Positions 23,779 to 31,429 of a DNA stretch of 64,000 bases are shown piece after piece; position 1 is the first letter of the stretch; each line of letters starts with the position of its first letter. Below the pieces are notes generated by a model, which saw only the letters and a program-made list of their open reading frames with translations, was not told the DNA's origin and did no database searches. The stretch lies in contig NZ_AP023354.1 of NCBI RefSeq assembly GCF_018324685.1, forward strand, positions 1,550,001-1,614,000, given 5' to 3'. The translations under genes were made by a program, and so were the position numbers. Source of the stretch: Actinocatenispora sera (lineage in GTDB: Bacteria > Actinomycetota > Actinomycetes > Mycobacteriales > Micromonosporaceae).

Positions 23779-24453
23779 TCATTCCGGCAGCGCAGTGTGT
23801 GCGATGCCGTGGATCAGGACGCGGAAACCCCAGCCGAGGCGGTCCTCCGCCGTGCCGGACAGCAGCGCCTGCCCCAGCGCCGCGAGCTGCGGGTACGTGT
23901 CGGCGGACGCGCCCTGCACGGCGCCGGTCAACGCGTCCCACTCCCGGTTCGCCTCGGCCGAGGCGTCCCGGTCGCTCTGCTCGGCGGCCGTCGCGGTACC
24001 GAACTGCAGCAGCACGTCCACGCCCCACGCGGCCTGCGGCCCCGGCACGCCACCCTCGGCGAGCAGCCCGAGCACCCTCTCCACCAGTCGCAGGTAGTGC
24101 GGCCCGCTCGGCCGGGCGGACAGCGCCGCGCGGGCCAGACTCGGCTGCGCGAACAGCAACGCGGTGTAGTCGGTGAGCAGCCCGACGAGCCGCTCGTCCC
24201 ACCGGCCGGCGCGCACCGGAGCCAGCTCGCCCAGCAGCTCGTCCAGCACCGCGGCGTGCAGCTCGGCGGTGTTGCGCACGTACACGTAGAGCGAGGCGGG
24301 GCCGGTGTCGAGCTCCTGCGCCAGCCGCCGCATCGTCACCCGGGCCAACCCCTCGGCCCGCATCAGCCGTACCGCAGTCGCCACGATGCCGCCGCGTGTC
24401 AGTGCCGGCTTGGCCGGCCGCTCCCGCCTGCTCCGCGTTCCCTCATCCGCCAT
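23779..24453 (-). CDS. TetR-family transcriptional repressor
   Basis: 224-residue regulator. The N-terminal helix-turn-helix is GGIVATAVRLMRAEGLARVT followed by MRRLAQELDTGPASLYVYV. The C-terminal half is of the TetR_C type (DELLGELAPVRAGRWDERL). It sits directly upstream of the monooxygenase on the same strand; GGAGGC precedes the ATG. Three matching palindromes (24465-24508) lie immediately upstream of its start, so it very likely represses its own operon. Confidence 0.92.
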   Translation of the reverse strand: MADEGTRSRRERPAKPALTRGGIVATAVRLMRAEGLARVTMRRLAQELDTGPASLYVYVRNTAELHAAVLDELLGELAPVRAGRWDERLVGLLTDYTALLFAQPSLARAALSARPSGPHYLRLVERVLGLLAEGGVPGPQAAWGVDVLLQFGTATAAEQSDRDASAEANREWDALTGAVQGASADTYPQLAALGQALLSGTAEDRLGWGFRVLIHGIAHTALPE

Positions 24454-24464
24454 GCCTCCACGAT

Positions 24465-24508
24465 AACGAACATGTTCGTTACGAACAAGTTCGTGGCGAA
24501 CGTGTTCG
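24465..24508. promoter_or_regulatory. Three tandem TetR operators at 15-bp spacing
   Basis: Palindrome AACGAACATGTTCGTT (24465-24480, perfect), ACGAAC-AA-GTTCGT (24481-24494) and CGAAC-GT-GTTCG (24497-24508). Shared core GAACNNGTTC; centres at about 24472.5, 24487.5 and 24502.5, exactly 15 bp apart. They occupy the gap between the TetR gene and the divergent CPBP gene. Confidence 0.8.
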
Positions 24509-24618
24509 TTCCCACGGCTCATCTGCCCGCAACTGTTCGGTGTCGCCCGGCTCGCGACGCTGAGCGGAACGTCCTGACCGGCGTCGTTCGGCGGGCGCGA
24601 GACTGTCATGCTGGGCCG

Positions 24619-25407
24619 GTGACGAAATCGCCGGTGACCGACGAGCCGGTCGACGCCGGGCCCGACCGGCGCACGCTGCGCGCCGAGGTACTGCTCGTAC
24701 TGGCCGTCTCGCTCGGCCAGTCCGGGGTGTACGCGCTGGTGAACCTCATCGGCAAGCTCACCGCGAGCAAGGCGCTCGCCGACCAGAGCGCCACCCTCAA
24801 CGCCTCCCAGGCGCCGGGACGGCCGTGGCTGGACCTCACGTACCAGCTGCTCGGCATCGCGTTCGCGGTCGTACCGGCACTGCTCGCGATGCACCTGCTC
24901 GGCCGCTCCGGCCGGCCCGCCAGCCGAACCCTCGGTCTCGACCTGCGCCGCCCGGTGTTCGACCTGAGCGCAGGCGCCGGCGTCGCGCTCGCCATCGGCA
25001 TCCCCGGCCTCGGCCTGTACTTCGCCGCCCGCGCGCTCGGCCTCGCCGCCAATGTCGTACCGTCCGCGCTGCCGTCGGTGTGGTGGGCGATCCCGGTCCT
25101 GATCCTGTCGGCGATCCAGAACGCCGTGCTCGAAGAGGTCGTCGTGCTCGGCTACCTGATCACCCGGCTGCGCGAGCTCGGCTGGCGGCTGCCGGCCGTG
25201 GTGGTCACCAGCGCGCTGCTGCGCGGTTCGTACCACCTCTACCAGGGGTTCGGCGGCTTCGTCGGCAACGCGATCATGGGCGTGCTGTTCGCGCTGTTCT
25301 TCCTCCGGGTACGCCGGGTCGCCCCGCTCGTGGTCGCCCACAGCCTGCTCGACATCGGCGCCTTCGTCGGGTACGCCCTGCTCCACGGGCGCGTTTCCTG
25401 GCTCTGA
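24619..25407 (+). CDS. CPBP-family intramembrane protease-like protein
   Basis: 262-residue membrane protein with about six to seven hydrophobic segments. The CPBP (CAAX protease/bacteriocin-processing) motif is present as LEEVVVLGYLITRL; the usual EExxxR arginine is Leu here. The second motif gives His in SYHLYQGFGG and the third in VVAHSLLDIG. Substrate unknown. GTG start at 24619 gives a family-like length. It faces the TetR operators and may share their control. Confidence 0.82.
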   Translation: MTKSPVTDEPVDAGPDRRTLRAEVLLVLAVSLGQSGVYALVNLIGKLTASKALADQSATLNASQAPGRPWLDLTYQLLGIAFAVVPALLAMHLLGRSGRPASRTLGLDLRRPVFDLSAGAGVALAIGIPGLGLYFAARALGLAANVVPSALPSVWWAIPVLILSAIQNAVLEEVVVLGYLITRLRELGWRLPAVVVTSALLRGSYHLYQGFGGFVGNAIMGVLFALFFLRVRRVAPLVVAHSLLDIGAFVGYALLHGRVSWL

Positions 25408-25451
25408 CCAGCGCCCGAACGGCCGGCGAACCACGACGCGCCGGATGCCCT

Positions 25452-25481
25452 TTGCCCGCTGCCGTCGCCGCCCTGTATTCT
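25452..25481 (+). promoter_or_regulatory. Promoter of tRNA-Ser
   Basis: TTGCCC (25452-25457) and TATTCT (25476-25481) separated by 18 bp, 33 bp before the mature tRNA 5' end. Confidence 0.45.
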
Positions 25482-25513
25482 CGACCACCGACGGTCGGTA
25501 CCCGGCCGTCCTG

Positions 25514-25607
25514 GGAGGCTTCGCCTAGTCTGGTCTATGGCGCCCGCCTGCTAAGCGGGTTTCGGGCTACAACCCGATCCGGGGTTCAAATCCCCGAGCC
25601 TCCGCCA
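25514..25607 (+). tRNA. tRNA-Ser (anticodon GCT)
   Basis: Acceptor GGAGGCT pairs with AGCCTCC. The anticodon stem CCCGC/GCGGG encloses CTGCTAA, anticodon GCT (reads AGC/AGU). A long variable arm (CGGG/CCCG) marks tRNA-Ser. T-arm CGGGG-TTCAAAT-CCCCG. CCA is encoded after discriminator G. Confidence 0.97.
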
Positions 25608-25619
25608 CTGAACAGCGAA

Positions 25620-25656
25620 AACGCCGCCCGAGCCCAGCACGGCTCCGGGCGGCGTT
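25620..25656 (+). terminator. Terminator after tRNA-Ser
   Basis: AACGCCGCCCG-AGCC pairs with GGCTCCGGGCGGCGTT (one bulge) around a CAGCAC loop, followed by TTCGC. Strong stem directly behind the tRNA. Confidence 0.75.
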
Positions 25657-25765
25657 TCGCGCTTCAGGCAGCGTCCGGTCTCAGTTCCAGTCTCATTCGA
25701 GCCCTGTCCGATCCTGCCCGTCCCGTGCTGGTACCCCGTCGTGGCGAAGCCCCCGTACGTGAGTA

Positions 25766-25794
25766 TTGACGGGACTTATGATTGGTCATAACGT
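25766..25794 (+). promoter_or_regulatory. Promoter and dyad of the second ROK gene
   Basis: TTGACG (25766-25771) and TAACGT (25789-25794) with a 17-bp spacer. TTATGA-TTGG-TCATAA (25776-25791) lies between them, placed to block RNA polymerase: a likely autoregulatory operator. Predicted transcription starts within a few bases of the ATG. Confidence 0.55.
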
Positions 25795-25804
25795 AAGTGT
25801 GGTG

Positions 25805-26986
25805 ATGGGTCGGATGATCGCGAGCACCACCGATCTGGGGCGGTGGAACGCCGAACGCGTGCTCGAGGTGCTGTACGACCGGCGGCCCTACAGCAACGCC
25901 GAACTCGTGCGGTCCACCGGGCTGTCCCGGTCGACGGTCGAACGTGCGGTGGACCTGCTGGTCGCGCAGGGCGTGGTGGCCAAGTCCGAGCCGGTGGCGC
26001 TGGTCAGCGGCCGCCCGGCAGCCCTGTACCGGCTGCGGCCGACGTTCGGCTACGTGCTGGCGCTGGACGTTGGCGCGCACACGGTGCGGGCCCGGCTCGA
26101 CGACCTGGCGGGGCCGCAGGTCGAAGCCGGCACCTTCGTCGGAGTGGGCGCGCCACCCGAGCCGGTGAGCATCGATCCGGATGCGCCGGCCGAGGGGCGG
26201 CTGCGGGTTCTCACCGAGATCGCGGACCGGGCCCTGGAGATGGCCGGGGTGGCTCGGCCGGACGTGCGGGCGGTGACGGTCGGCACGCCTGGCATCGTGG
26301 ACGCCGCCGGCGTGATCAAGTCCTGCCAGGTGATCCGGTCCGGCGACTGGGTCGGCGACCGGCTGCGGAACCTGGTCCGTGACCGGTTCCCCGGGGCGCG
26401 GGTGAGCGTGGACAACGACGCCAACCTGGCCGTACTGGGCGAGCAGCGGTTCGGGGTGGCTGGCGACGCCGAGGACGTGGTCGTGGTGCTGGCCGGCCGG
26501 CGCGTGGGTTTCGGCATCGTGCACAGCGGCGGGCTGCACCGCGGTGCGCACCACCAGGCCGGGGAGGCGGCCAACGTCGACGACTCCGGCTGGGGCCGGG
26601 CGAGCCGGTGGTTGTACGAGCACGACGGCGAGTTGGTCGGCATGTTCGCCGCGGCGGCGGCCGGGGAACCGGCGGCGGTGACGCGGGTGGCGCAGCTCGC
26701 CGATCTGTTGGGGCGGGCGATGGCCGAGATCGTGCACACGCTCGACCCCGAGCTGATCGTGCTGGGCGGGGCGGTGGCGCTGGCCGGGGCCACGATCCTG
26801 GATCCGCTGCGGGAGCGCTTCAAAGCCGCCTGCCAGGGCATGGAAACGCCGGAGCTGGCGCTGTCGGCCCTGGGACGGCAGGCCGTGCTGCTCGGTGCGG
26901 CCGAACACGGCCGGCGCGAGGTGTTCGCGCACCTGCTCGACGAGGCGCTGCCGCAGTTGCCGGCGGCGACGGCGAGGTGGCGGTGA
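25805..26986 (+). CDS. ROK-family transcriptional regulator
   Basis: 393-residue protein: N-terminal winged helix-turn-helix (YSNAELVRSTGLSRSTVERA) followed by an ROK domain (ALDVGAHTVRARLDD; VTVGTPGIVD; VDNDANLAVLGE). The usual CxCGxxGC zinc cluster is missing, replaced by GEAANVDDSGWGRAS, so it is a divergent member. No Shine-Dalgarno sequence lies before ATG 25805, and the predicted promoter ends at 25794, suggesting a nearly leaderless mRNA. No sugar gene is adjacent, so its target is unknown; the dyad in its own promoter suggests autoregulation. Confidence 0.85.
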   Translation: MGRMIASTTDLGRWNAERVLEVLYDRRPYSNAELVRSTGLSRSTVERAVDLLVAQGVVAKSEPVALVSGRPAALYRLRPTFGYVLALDVGAHTVRARLDDLAGPQVEAGTFVGVGAPPEPVSIDPDAPAEGRLRVLTEIADRALEMAGVARPDVRAVTVGTPGIVDAAGVIKSCQVIRSGDWVGDRLRNLVRDRFPGARVSVDNDANLAVLGEQRFGVAGDAEDVVVVLAGRRVGFGIVHSGGLHRGAHHQAGEAANVDDSGWGRASRWLYEHDGELVGMFAAAAAGEPAAVTRVAQLADLLGRAMAEIVHTLDPELIVLGGAVALAGATILDPLRERFKAACQGMETPELALSALGRQAVLLGAAEHGRREVFAHLLDEALPQLPAATARWR

Positions 26987-27079
26987 GGCGGGCACGAGCC
27001 TGGTACGGGAGGAATGCCCGGGACCGATCGAGGTGGGTCACGAGGACGCCACCCAGGAGACCGAACGGTAGGGAAGCCG

Positions 27080-27241
27080 ATGACCAGCAAGAGAACGACC
27101 AGCAACGACTCGCCGGACGAGCGGCGGCGGCCCGACGATCAGGAGCGCCGGATCGCCGAGGCGACGATCCGTGCGATGTCGGCGCCCTCGGTCGGTGCGA
27201 CCGCGGTCCGGATGGCCGCGATCGTCTCGTCGCTGCGGTGA
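27080..27241 (+). CDS. Possible small hydrophilic protein (53 aa)
   Basis: 53 residues beginning MTSKRTTSNDSPDERRRPDD and ending in a short amphipathic helix (SVGATAVRMAAIVSSLR). TAGGGAAG precedes the ATG. It lies alone between the ROK gene and the convergent GNAT gene. No known family; it could be spurious. Confidence 0.35.
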   Translation: MTSKRTTSNDSPDERRRPDDQERRIAEATIRAMSAPSVGATAVRMAAIVSSLR

Positions 27242-27300
27242 GGGCCCGGCGCGGTGCGGAGGCGCGGACGGGGCATCTCCCGGAACGGGGTGAGGTGCCG

Positions 27301-27981
27301 TCAGCTGATGCCGAGAACGGGTAGGCACTCCTCGACGCCGGCCAGTTCGATGTCGTCGCGGCGGCGCGGTTCCCAGGCTTCGCGGGTGAGTCGCCACTGC
27401 TGGATCCGTGCCGGCTCACCGCGGCGGGTGTCCCAGTCGGTACCGTTCGGTTCGTACCCGAGCGCGCGAGAAACCCGGTTGGATGCCTCGTTGTCGACGA
27501 ACGCGTCGCTGCCGGCCTCGTGGGCGCCCAGCCCGGCGAAGGCCAGGTGCAGGATCGCCGCCCGCATCTCCTTGCCGAGGCCCTCTCCGCGGCGGCCGGG
27601 GGCCAGCCAGGAGAAGCTGGAGACCGTACCGAACCGGGTGAAGTTCGTGCTGGTGAGGTCCTGCATGCCGACCGGCTCACCGTCCACGAGCACGGCGAAG
27701 TACAGCCGCCACGAGTCCGGGCTGACCCGGCCGCGGCCGCGCCAGATGCTGCGCAGCCATTGCCATTCGCGTTCGGGACTGTCGGCGTAGAACGAGATCG
27801 GATCGTCGAACGGCAGCGGCTCGGTGTCGGCGATCCCGGCCCGTACCAGCGGTACCAGGCGTTCGAGCAACTCGTCGCAGGCGCCCGCCAGCGTCAGCCG
27901 CGGCGTGCGGATCTCGACGTTGAGCGGCGGATAGGTGTGGGCCACGTCCGGACGGTAACCGTCCCACCCGCCCCACGGCAT
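27301..27981 (-). CDS. GNAT-family N-acetyltransferase
   Basis: 226-residue acetyltransferase of the RimJ/RimL type. N-terminal RTPRLTLAGACDELLERLVP, then the acetyl-CoA loop LAPGRRGEGLGKEMRAAILH (motif A, Q/RxxGxG-like) and the closing NEASNRVSRALGYEPNGTDW (motif B). Substrate unknown. Start ATG 27981 is tentative because no good ribosome binding site is seen; the conserved domain begins about 30 residues later. Confidence 0.85.
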   Translation of the reverse strand: MPWGGWDGYRPDVAHTYPPLNVEIRTPRLTLAGACDELLERLVPLVRAGIADTEPLPFDDPISFYADSPEREWQWLRSIWRGRGRVSPDSWRLYFAVLVDGEPVGMQDLTSTNFTRFGTVSSFSWLAPGRRGEGLGKEMRAAILHLAFAGLGAHEAGSDAFVDNEASNRVSRALGYEPNGTDWDTRRGEPARIQQWRLTREAWEPRRRDDIELAGVEECLPVLGIS

Positions 27982-28127
27982 CCGCTTTTGGTCACCCGCC
28001 CGGCCGCTGCTGCGGCGCCGAACCCGCGGCGGTACGACGTCCGGTCGAGCTTCGGGTCGGCATCGGGGCCCGGCGGGCGGGGCGCTGTCGGGGTCGAGCG
28101 TCTCGGCGTCGCGGCCCGCGCCGCCGC

Positions 28128-28610
28128 TCAGTCGGTGGTGAACTGCGACAGGTGTGCCTGGAGCTGTTGGCTCACGCGGTCGAGCAGGGCGTCCTTGGTG
28201 GGGCTGGAGTACGACATCGTCGGGTCGGGGTAGACGACGACGTCCAGGCGTTCGCCGGCGGCGGAGACCACGGACAGCCCGGCCGCCCGGCGTGCCGTGT
28301 TGATGCGTACGGTGGCCGGCTCCACCCGCGCGCCACGGCTGGGGAAGCTCTGCAGGCGCACCGGTTGGCGCAGCCCGACCTTCCACAGCGAGACGGCGTG
28401 CCGGTCGGCGGCGAGGACGAACCCGGCCGAGCTGCGCAGGCCGAGCGTCGGGCGGCACAGGAACGCGAGCCCGTCGCGGCGCAGATCGGCCAGCATTGTG
28501 CGCTGGTTGCGCACCATCCGGCGCCCGTACGCCACCAGCGCGAACACCAGCAGCGCGAGCAGCGCCAGCAGCACGATCAGGATCGGTAGCAGGCGCAGGA
28601 AGAGGTGCAT
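28128..28610 (-). CDS. Membrane-anchored protein of unknown function
   Basis: 160 residues. One strong N-terminal membrane segment (LRLLPILIVLLALLALLVFA) followed by a cytoplasmic or extracellular soluble domain that is basic and beta-rich (SAGFVLAADRHAVSLWKVGL). The C-terminal helix ends SQQLQAHLSQFTTD. Length and composition look like a real gene, but I recognise no family, and the ribosome binding site is weak. Confidence 0.6.
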   Translation of the reverse strand: MHLFLRLLPILIVLLALLALLVFALVAYGRRMVRNQRTMLADLRRDGLAFLCRPTLGLRSSAGFVLAADRHAVSLWKVGLRQPVRLQSFPSRGARVEPATVRINTARRAAGLSVVSAAGERLDVVVYPDPTMSYSSPTKDALLDRVSQQLQAHLSQFTTD

Positions 28611-28760
28611 GAAGGGACGGTAGACCCGACCGGCAAGTCTGCGGTGCCCCGCTGCGAGCGGCGAGCCGGCGGTGCGTCGCTTCGAGCGAGCCTGCGGTGC
28701 CCCGCTGCGACCGGGTGAGCCGGCGGTGTCCCGCTGCGAGCGGCGGGGCGGCGGTGGTCC

Positions 28761-28826
28761 GGCGACCGTCAGGGCAGGCGTTCGAGGAGCTGGGGCGACC
28801 GTCAGGGCAGGCGTTCGAGGAGCTGG
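28761..28826. repeat. 33-bp perfect tandem duplication
   Basis: Two identical adjacent 33-bp copies (28761-28793, 28794-28826). The second holds the last codons (LLERLP) and stop of the DUF1905-like remnant read on the minus strand. The preceding 28640-28760 contains looser repeats of GCGGTGCCCCGCTGCGA. Confidence 0.9.
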
Positions 28827-28920
28827 ATCGTCACCGTGTCGCCGGTGGTCTTGCCGATGGCCTGCTCGTGCCGTCGTGAGGGCAGACGACCGCGGGCACC
28901 GAAACTCACCGGTACGCGGG
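28802..28920 (-). pseudogene. Remnant of a DUF1905-like gene
   Basis: Short reading frame giving RVPVSFGARGRLP and then EQAIGKTTGDTVTIQLLERL. The second half matches the C-terminal pattern of DUF1905 proteins (IGKxxGDTVxVxL), while the centre of the domain is missing and no start with a ribosome binding site is seen. I read this as a deletion remnant. The surrounding 28611-28978 has no intact gene. Confidence 0.4.
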
Positions 28921-28978
28921 GCTGACGAGACGCAGATCCGGAAGTGCTGCGTCCGGAATCTGGTTTAGCGTCGGCGGC

Positions 28979-29518
28979 ATGACTGAGACGAGCGAGTTGA
29001 CCCCGCGCCCGTTCACCGCCACGCCCGGCGAGATCGAGGCGTTGCTCGGTGCGATGTACCGGAACCGGCGGACGTTCGCCTGGAAGACCGGCGGGCTGGA
29101 CGCCGCCGCGATGCGGCGCACCCTCGGGCCGTCCACCCTCACCCTCGGTGGGCTGGTCAAGCACCTGGCCCTGGTGGAGGACCACTACTTCACCCACCTG
29201 CTGCTGGGCGAGGACTACCCGGCGGTCTGGGCGCCGATGGCCACGAACGGCGACTGGCCCTGGACCTCGGCCGCGGACGACTCGCCGGCGGAGCTGCGGG
29301 CGCTGTGGCTCGCGGCGGTGGCGCGCTCGGAGGCCGCGGTCGACCGGGTACTCGCCGAGCACGACCTGGACCACCGGCTCGCCCTGTCCGACGGCCCGGA
29401 GACGCTCAACCTGCGCCGGGTGCTCGTCGACCTGATCGAGGAGTACGCCCGGCACACCGGCCACGCCGACCTGATCCGAGAGTCCATCGACGGCCTCGTC
29501 GGCGAGGACGCCCCGTAG
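28979..29518 (+). CDS. DinB-family protein (DUF664, mycothiol-transferase-like)
   Basis: 179-residue four-helix-bundle protein of DUF664. Three His that would bind metal are in the expected places: VKHLALVEDHYF (His near residue 63) and EEYARHTGHADLIRE (two His near residue 160). The family includes mycothiol-dependent detoxification enzymes. Its 3' end overlaps the frameshifted tail of the convergent GNAT gene. Confidence 0.9.
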   Translation: MTETSELTPRPFTATPGEIEALLGAMYRNRRTFAWKTGGLDAAAMRRTLGPSTLTLGGLVKHLALVEDHYFTHLLLGEDYPAVWAPMATNGDWPWTSAADDSPAELRALWLAAVARSEAAVDRVLAEHDLDHRLALSDGPETLNLRRVLVDLIEEYARHTGHADLIRESIDGLVGEDAP

Positions 29519-30113
29519 TAGCGACCCGTTCGCGCACGTGCTCGGTGATGCGGTCGGATGGTGGTATGTCCGGGACTGTTCGGCGAGCCGTTGGCGGTCG
29601 GTGACGGCCTCGATCTCGGGGACGGCTGGTGGTACCTCCCGTACGGCCGGGGTCAGCGGGGGCGTAGTCGAGGCGGGAGAACGGCCAGGCGGTGGTGAGC
29701 CAGTCGCTGACCACGCGGTACAGGTCGGCGTCGAGGTCGGCGTGGTCGGCCCGGACCCAGGAGGCGACGTCAACCGTGCCGGGTTCGGTACGCGAACCGT
29801 AGATGTAGACGCAGCCGATCACGTCGCCGTCCGGTACCGACAGCACGGTGTAGGTGAAGCCGACCCGGCGGGCGAAGTCGTCGGCGTGCCGGCGCAGGTC
29901 GCCGAGGTTCGCCTCCAGGGTCATGCCGTCGGCCGGCGGCCAGGAGCCTTGCTCGAAGCCGGGCGTGGCGCGGATGTGGTCGATGCTGCCGGTCCACGCG
30001 GCGTGGTCGGACGCGTTGTGTTGCGGCCCGAGCGGTTCGAGCCGGTACCGGTCGGTCGCCGGCGGCTGCGGGATGGGGAAGTCGTCCGGTACGAGCGGCT
30101 GTCTGTCGGTCAC
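29406..30113 (-). CDS. GNAT-type acetyltransferase with a frameshifted C-terminus
   Basis: The first 155 residues read as a GNAT-like protein (RYRLEPLGPQHNASDHAAW; FTYTVLSVPDGDVIGCVYIY; ASWVRADHADLDADLY) ending WPFSRLDYAP. The frame then runs 80 more residues through Arg/Gly/Pro-rich sequence antisense to the DinB gene. A G-run at 29658-29662 is the likely cause: one more G would give YAPR and a stop at 29653-29655, the length I would expect. The family domain is therefore 29653-30113. Whether this is a true mutation or a base-calling error cannot be told here. Confidence 0.7.
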   Translation of the reverse strand: MTDRQPLVPDDFPIPQPPATDRYRLEPLGPQHNASDHAAWTGSIDHIRATPGFEQGSWPPADGMTLEANLGDLRRHADDFARRVGFTYTVLSVPDGDVIGCVYIYGSRTEPGTVDVASWVRADHADLDADLYRVVSDWLTTAWPFSRLDYAPADPGRTGGTTSRPRDRGRHRPPTARRTVPDIPPSDRITEHVRERVATTGRPRRRGRRWTLGSGRRGRCAGRTPRSGRRAPGAG

Positions 30114-30262
30114 CGCGGCAGGCTAGCGCGCCCGGCGCACCGGTTTCCGGCGATTTTCGCGACCGCGATACACCGGGTAGGACCTGATCGCCGCGCGGAT
30201 GAATGCCGCCGCGCCGGGCCCGATCCCGGCGCCGCACCGCGTCCCGGTTCGCTTCGCCGGAA

Positions 30263-31429
30263 TCAACCCTCGGCGAGTCGACGCAGGGCGAGTTCGGTGA
30301 GCAGGTCGGCGCCGTCGTCGAGGACGTCGTCGGCGAACACCACGTCGCCGGCGTGGTTGCTCGCCGAGTCGGCGGGTGCCGTCCCGGCCGGCGCCGCCCC
30401 CAGCAGCACGAACGCGCCCGGTACCGCGTCGAGCAGGTACGCGAAGTCCTCGGAGGCGGCGAGCGGGTGCGGCATGGTGTGCGCCCGGTCCGGGCCGAAC
30501 AGGTCCGTCGCGGTGTCGAGCGCGAGCTGCGTCGCGGCGGCGTCGTTGACGGTCGGCGGGTGTACCGGGACCGGCTCGACGGTGACGGTCAGGTCGTGCG
30601 CGGCGGCGATCCCCTGGTACAGCCGGGTCAGCCGGTCGAGCACGGTGCGGCGCGACTCGGCGGAGAACGAGCGGATCGACAGTTCCAGCTCGGCGGTCGC
30701 CGGGATCACGTTGCGCCGGGTACCGGCATGGATCGTGCCGACCGTGACGACGACCGGCTCGAACACGTCGAAGCCGCGGGCCACCAGCGCCTGCGTGGCG
30801 GTGACCATCTCGCACGCCGGCGGGATCGGGTCCCGGGTGCGGTGCGGGGTGGAGGCGTGGCCGCCGCGGCCGCGGACGGTGACCCGCATCCCGTCGGAGG
30901 CCGCCATGATCGGTCCGGGCCGGGTGGCGACCACCCCGTGCGGTACCACGTCGCCGAACACGTGCAGCGCGTAGCAGGCGACCGGCCGGCGACCGGCCGC
31001 GGTGAGCAGCCCTTCGGCGAGCATCGTGCGAGCGCCGCCGTGCCCCTCCTCGCCGGGCTGGAAGCAGAACAGCACGTCGCCGGCGAGCTCGTCGGCCCGT
31101 GCCGCCAGCCGGTGCGCCGCACCGACCAGCATCGCGGTGTGCAGGTCGTGCCCGCAGGCGTGCATCGATCCGTCCACAGTGGACTTGTAGGGCACGTCGG
31201 CGGTCTCGGTGACCGGCAGCGCGTCCAGGTCGGCACGCAGCAGCACCACCGGACCGCCGGTACGGGCGCCGCCGCGCAGGACCGCGACGACCGAGGACAG
31301 CTCGCGCCCGGTCCCGACCTCCACCGGCAGCCCGGCCAGCGCGTCGAGGACGACGCGCTGGGTGCGGGGCAGCCGCAGCCCGATCTCGGGATGCCGGTGC
31401 AGGTCGTGCCGGAGCCGCGTCAGGTTCAT
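30263..31429 (-). CDS. M20-family amidohydrolase (aminoacylase/IAA-amino-acid hydrolase type)
   Basis: 388-residue metallohydrolase that removes acyl groups from amino acids. Metal-binding motifs: SMHACGHDLHTAML (Cys and two His), FCFQPGEEGHGGA (Glu pair) and LAASEDFAYLL. The dimerisation insert contains RGRGGHASTPH. Typical substrates are N-acyl amino acids or hippurate-like conjugates. ATG overlaps the stop of the MHS transporter (ATGA), so transporter and hydrolase are one unit. Confidence 0.92.
   Translation of the reverse strand: MNLTRLRHDLHRHPEIGLRLPRTQRVVLDALAGLPVEVGTGRELSSVVAVLRGGARTGGPVVLLRADLDALPVTETADVPYKSTVDGSMHACGHDLHTAMLVGAAHRLAARADELAGDVLFCFQPGEEGHGGARTMLAEGLLTAAGRRPVACYALHVFGDVVPHGVVATRPGPIMAASDGMRVTVRGRGGHASTPHRTRDPIPPACEMVTATQALVARGFDVFEPVVVTVGTIHAGTRRNVIPATAELELSIRSFSAESRRTVLDRLTRLYQGIAAAHDLTVTVEPVPVHPPTVNDAAATQLALDTATDLFGPDRAHTMPHPLAASEDFAYLLDAVPGAFVLLGAAPAGTAPADSASNHAGDVVFADDVLDDGADLLTELALRRLAEG

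Noticed and set aside
25514-25607. tRNA-Ser as an integration site of a genomic island
   Set aside because: No integrase gene and no repeated tRNA 3' end were seen within the window.
25805-26986. ROK protein as a glucokinase
   Set aside because: It has an N-terminal helix-turn-helix and lacks the zinc Cys cluster and intact kinase motifs.
27950-27964. GGACGGTAACCGTCC dyad as an operator
   Set aside because: It falls at the doubtful start of a GNAT gene with no promoter elements nearby, so its meaning is unclear.
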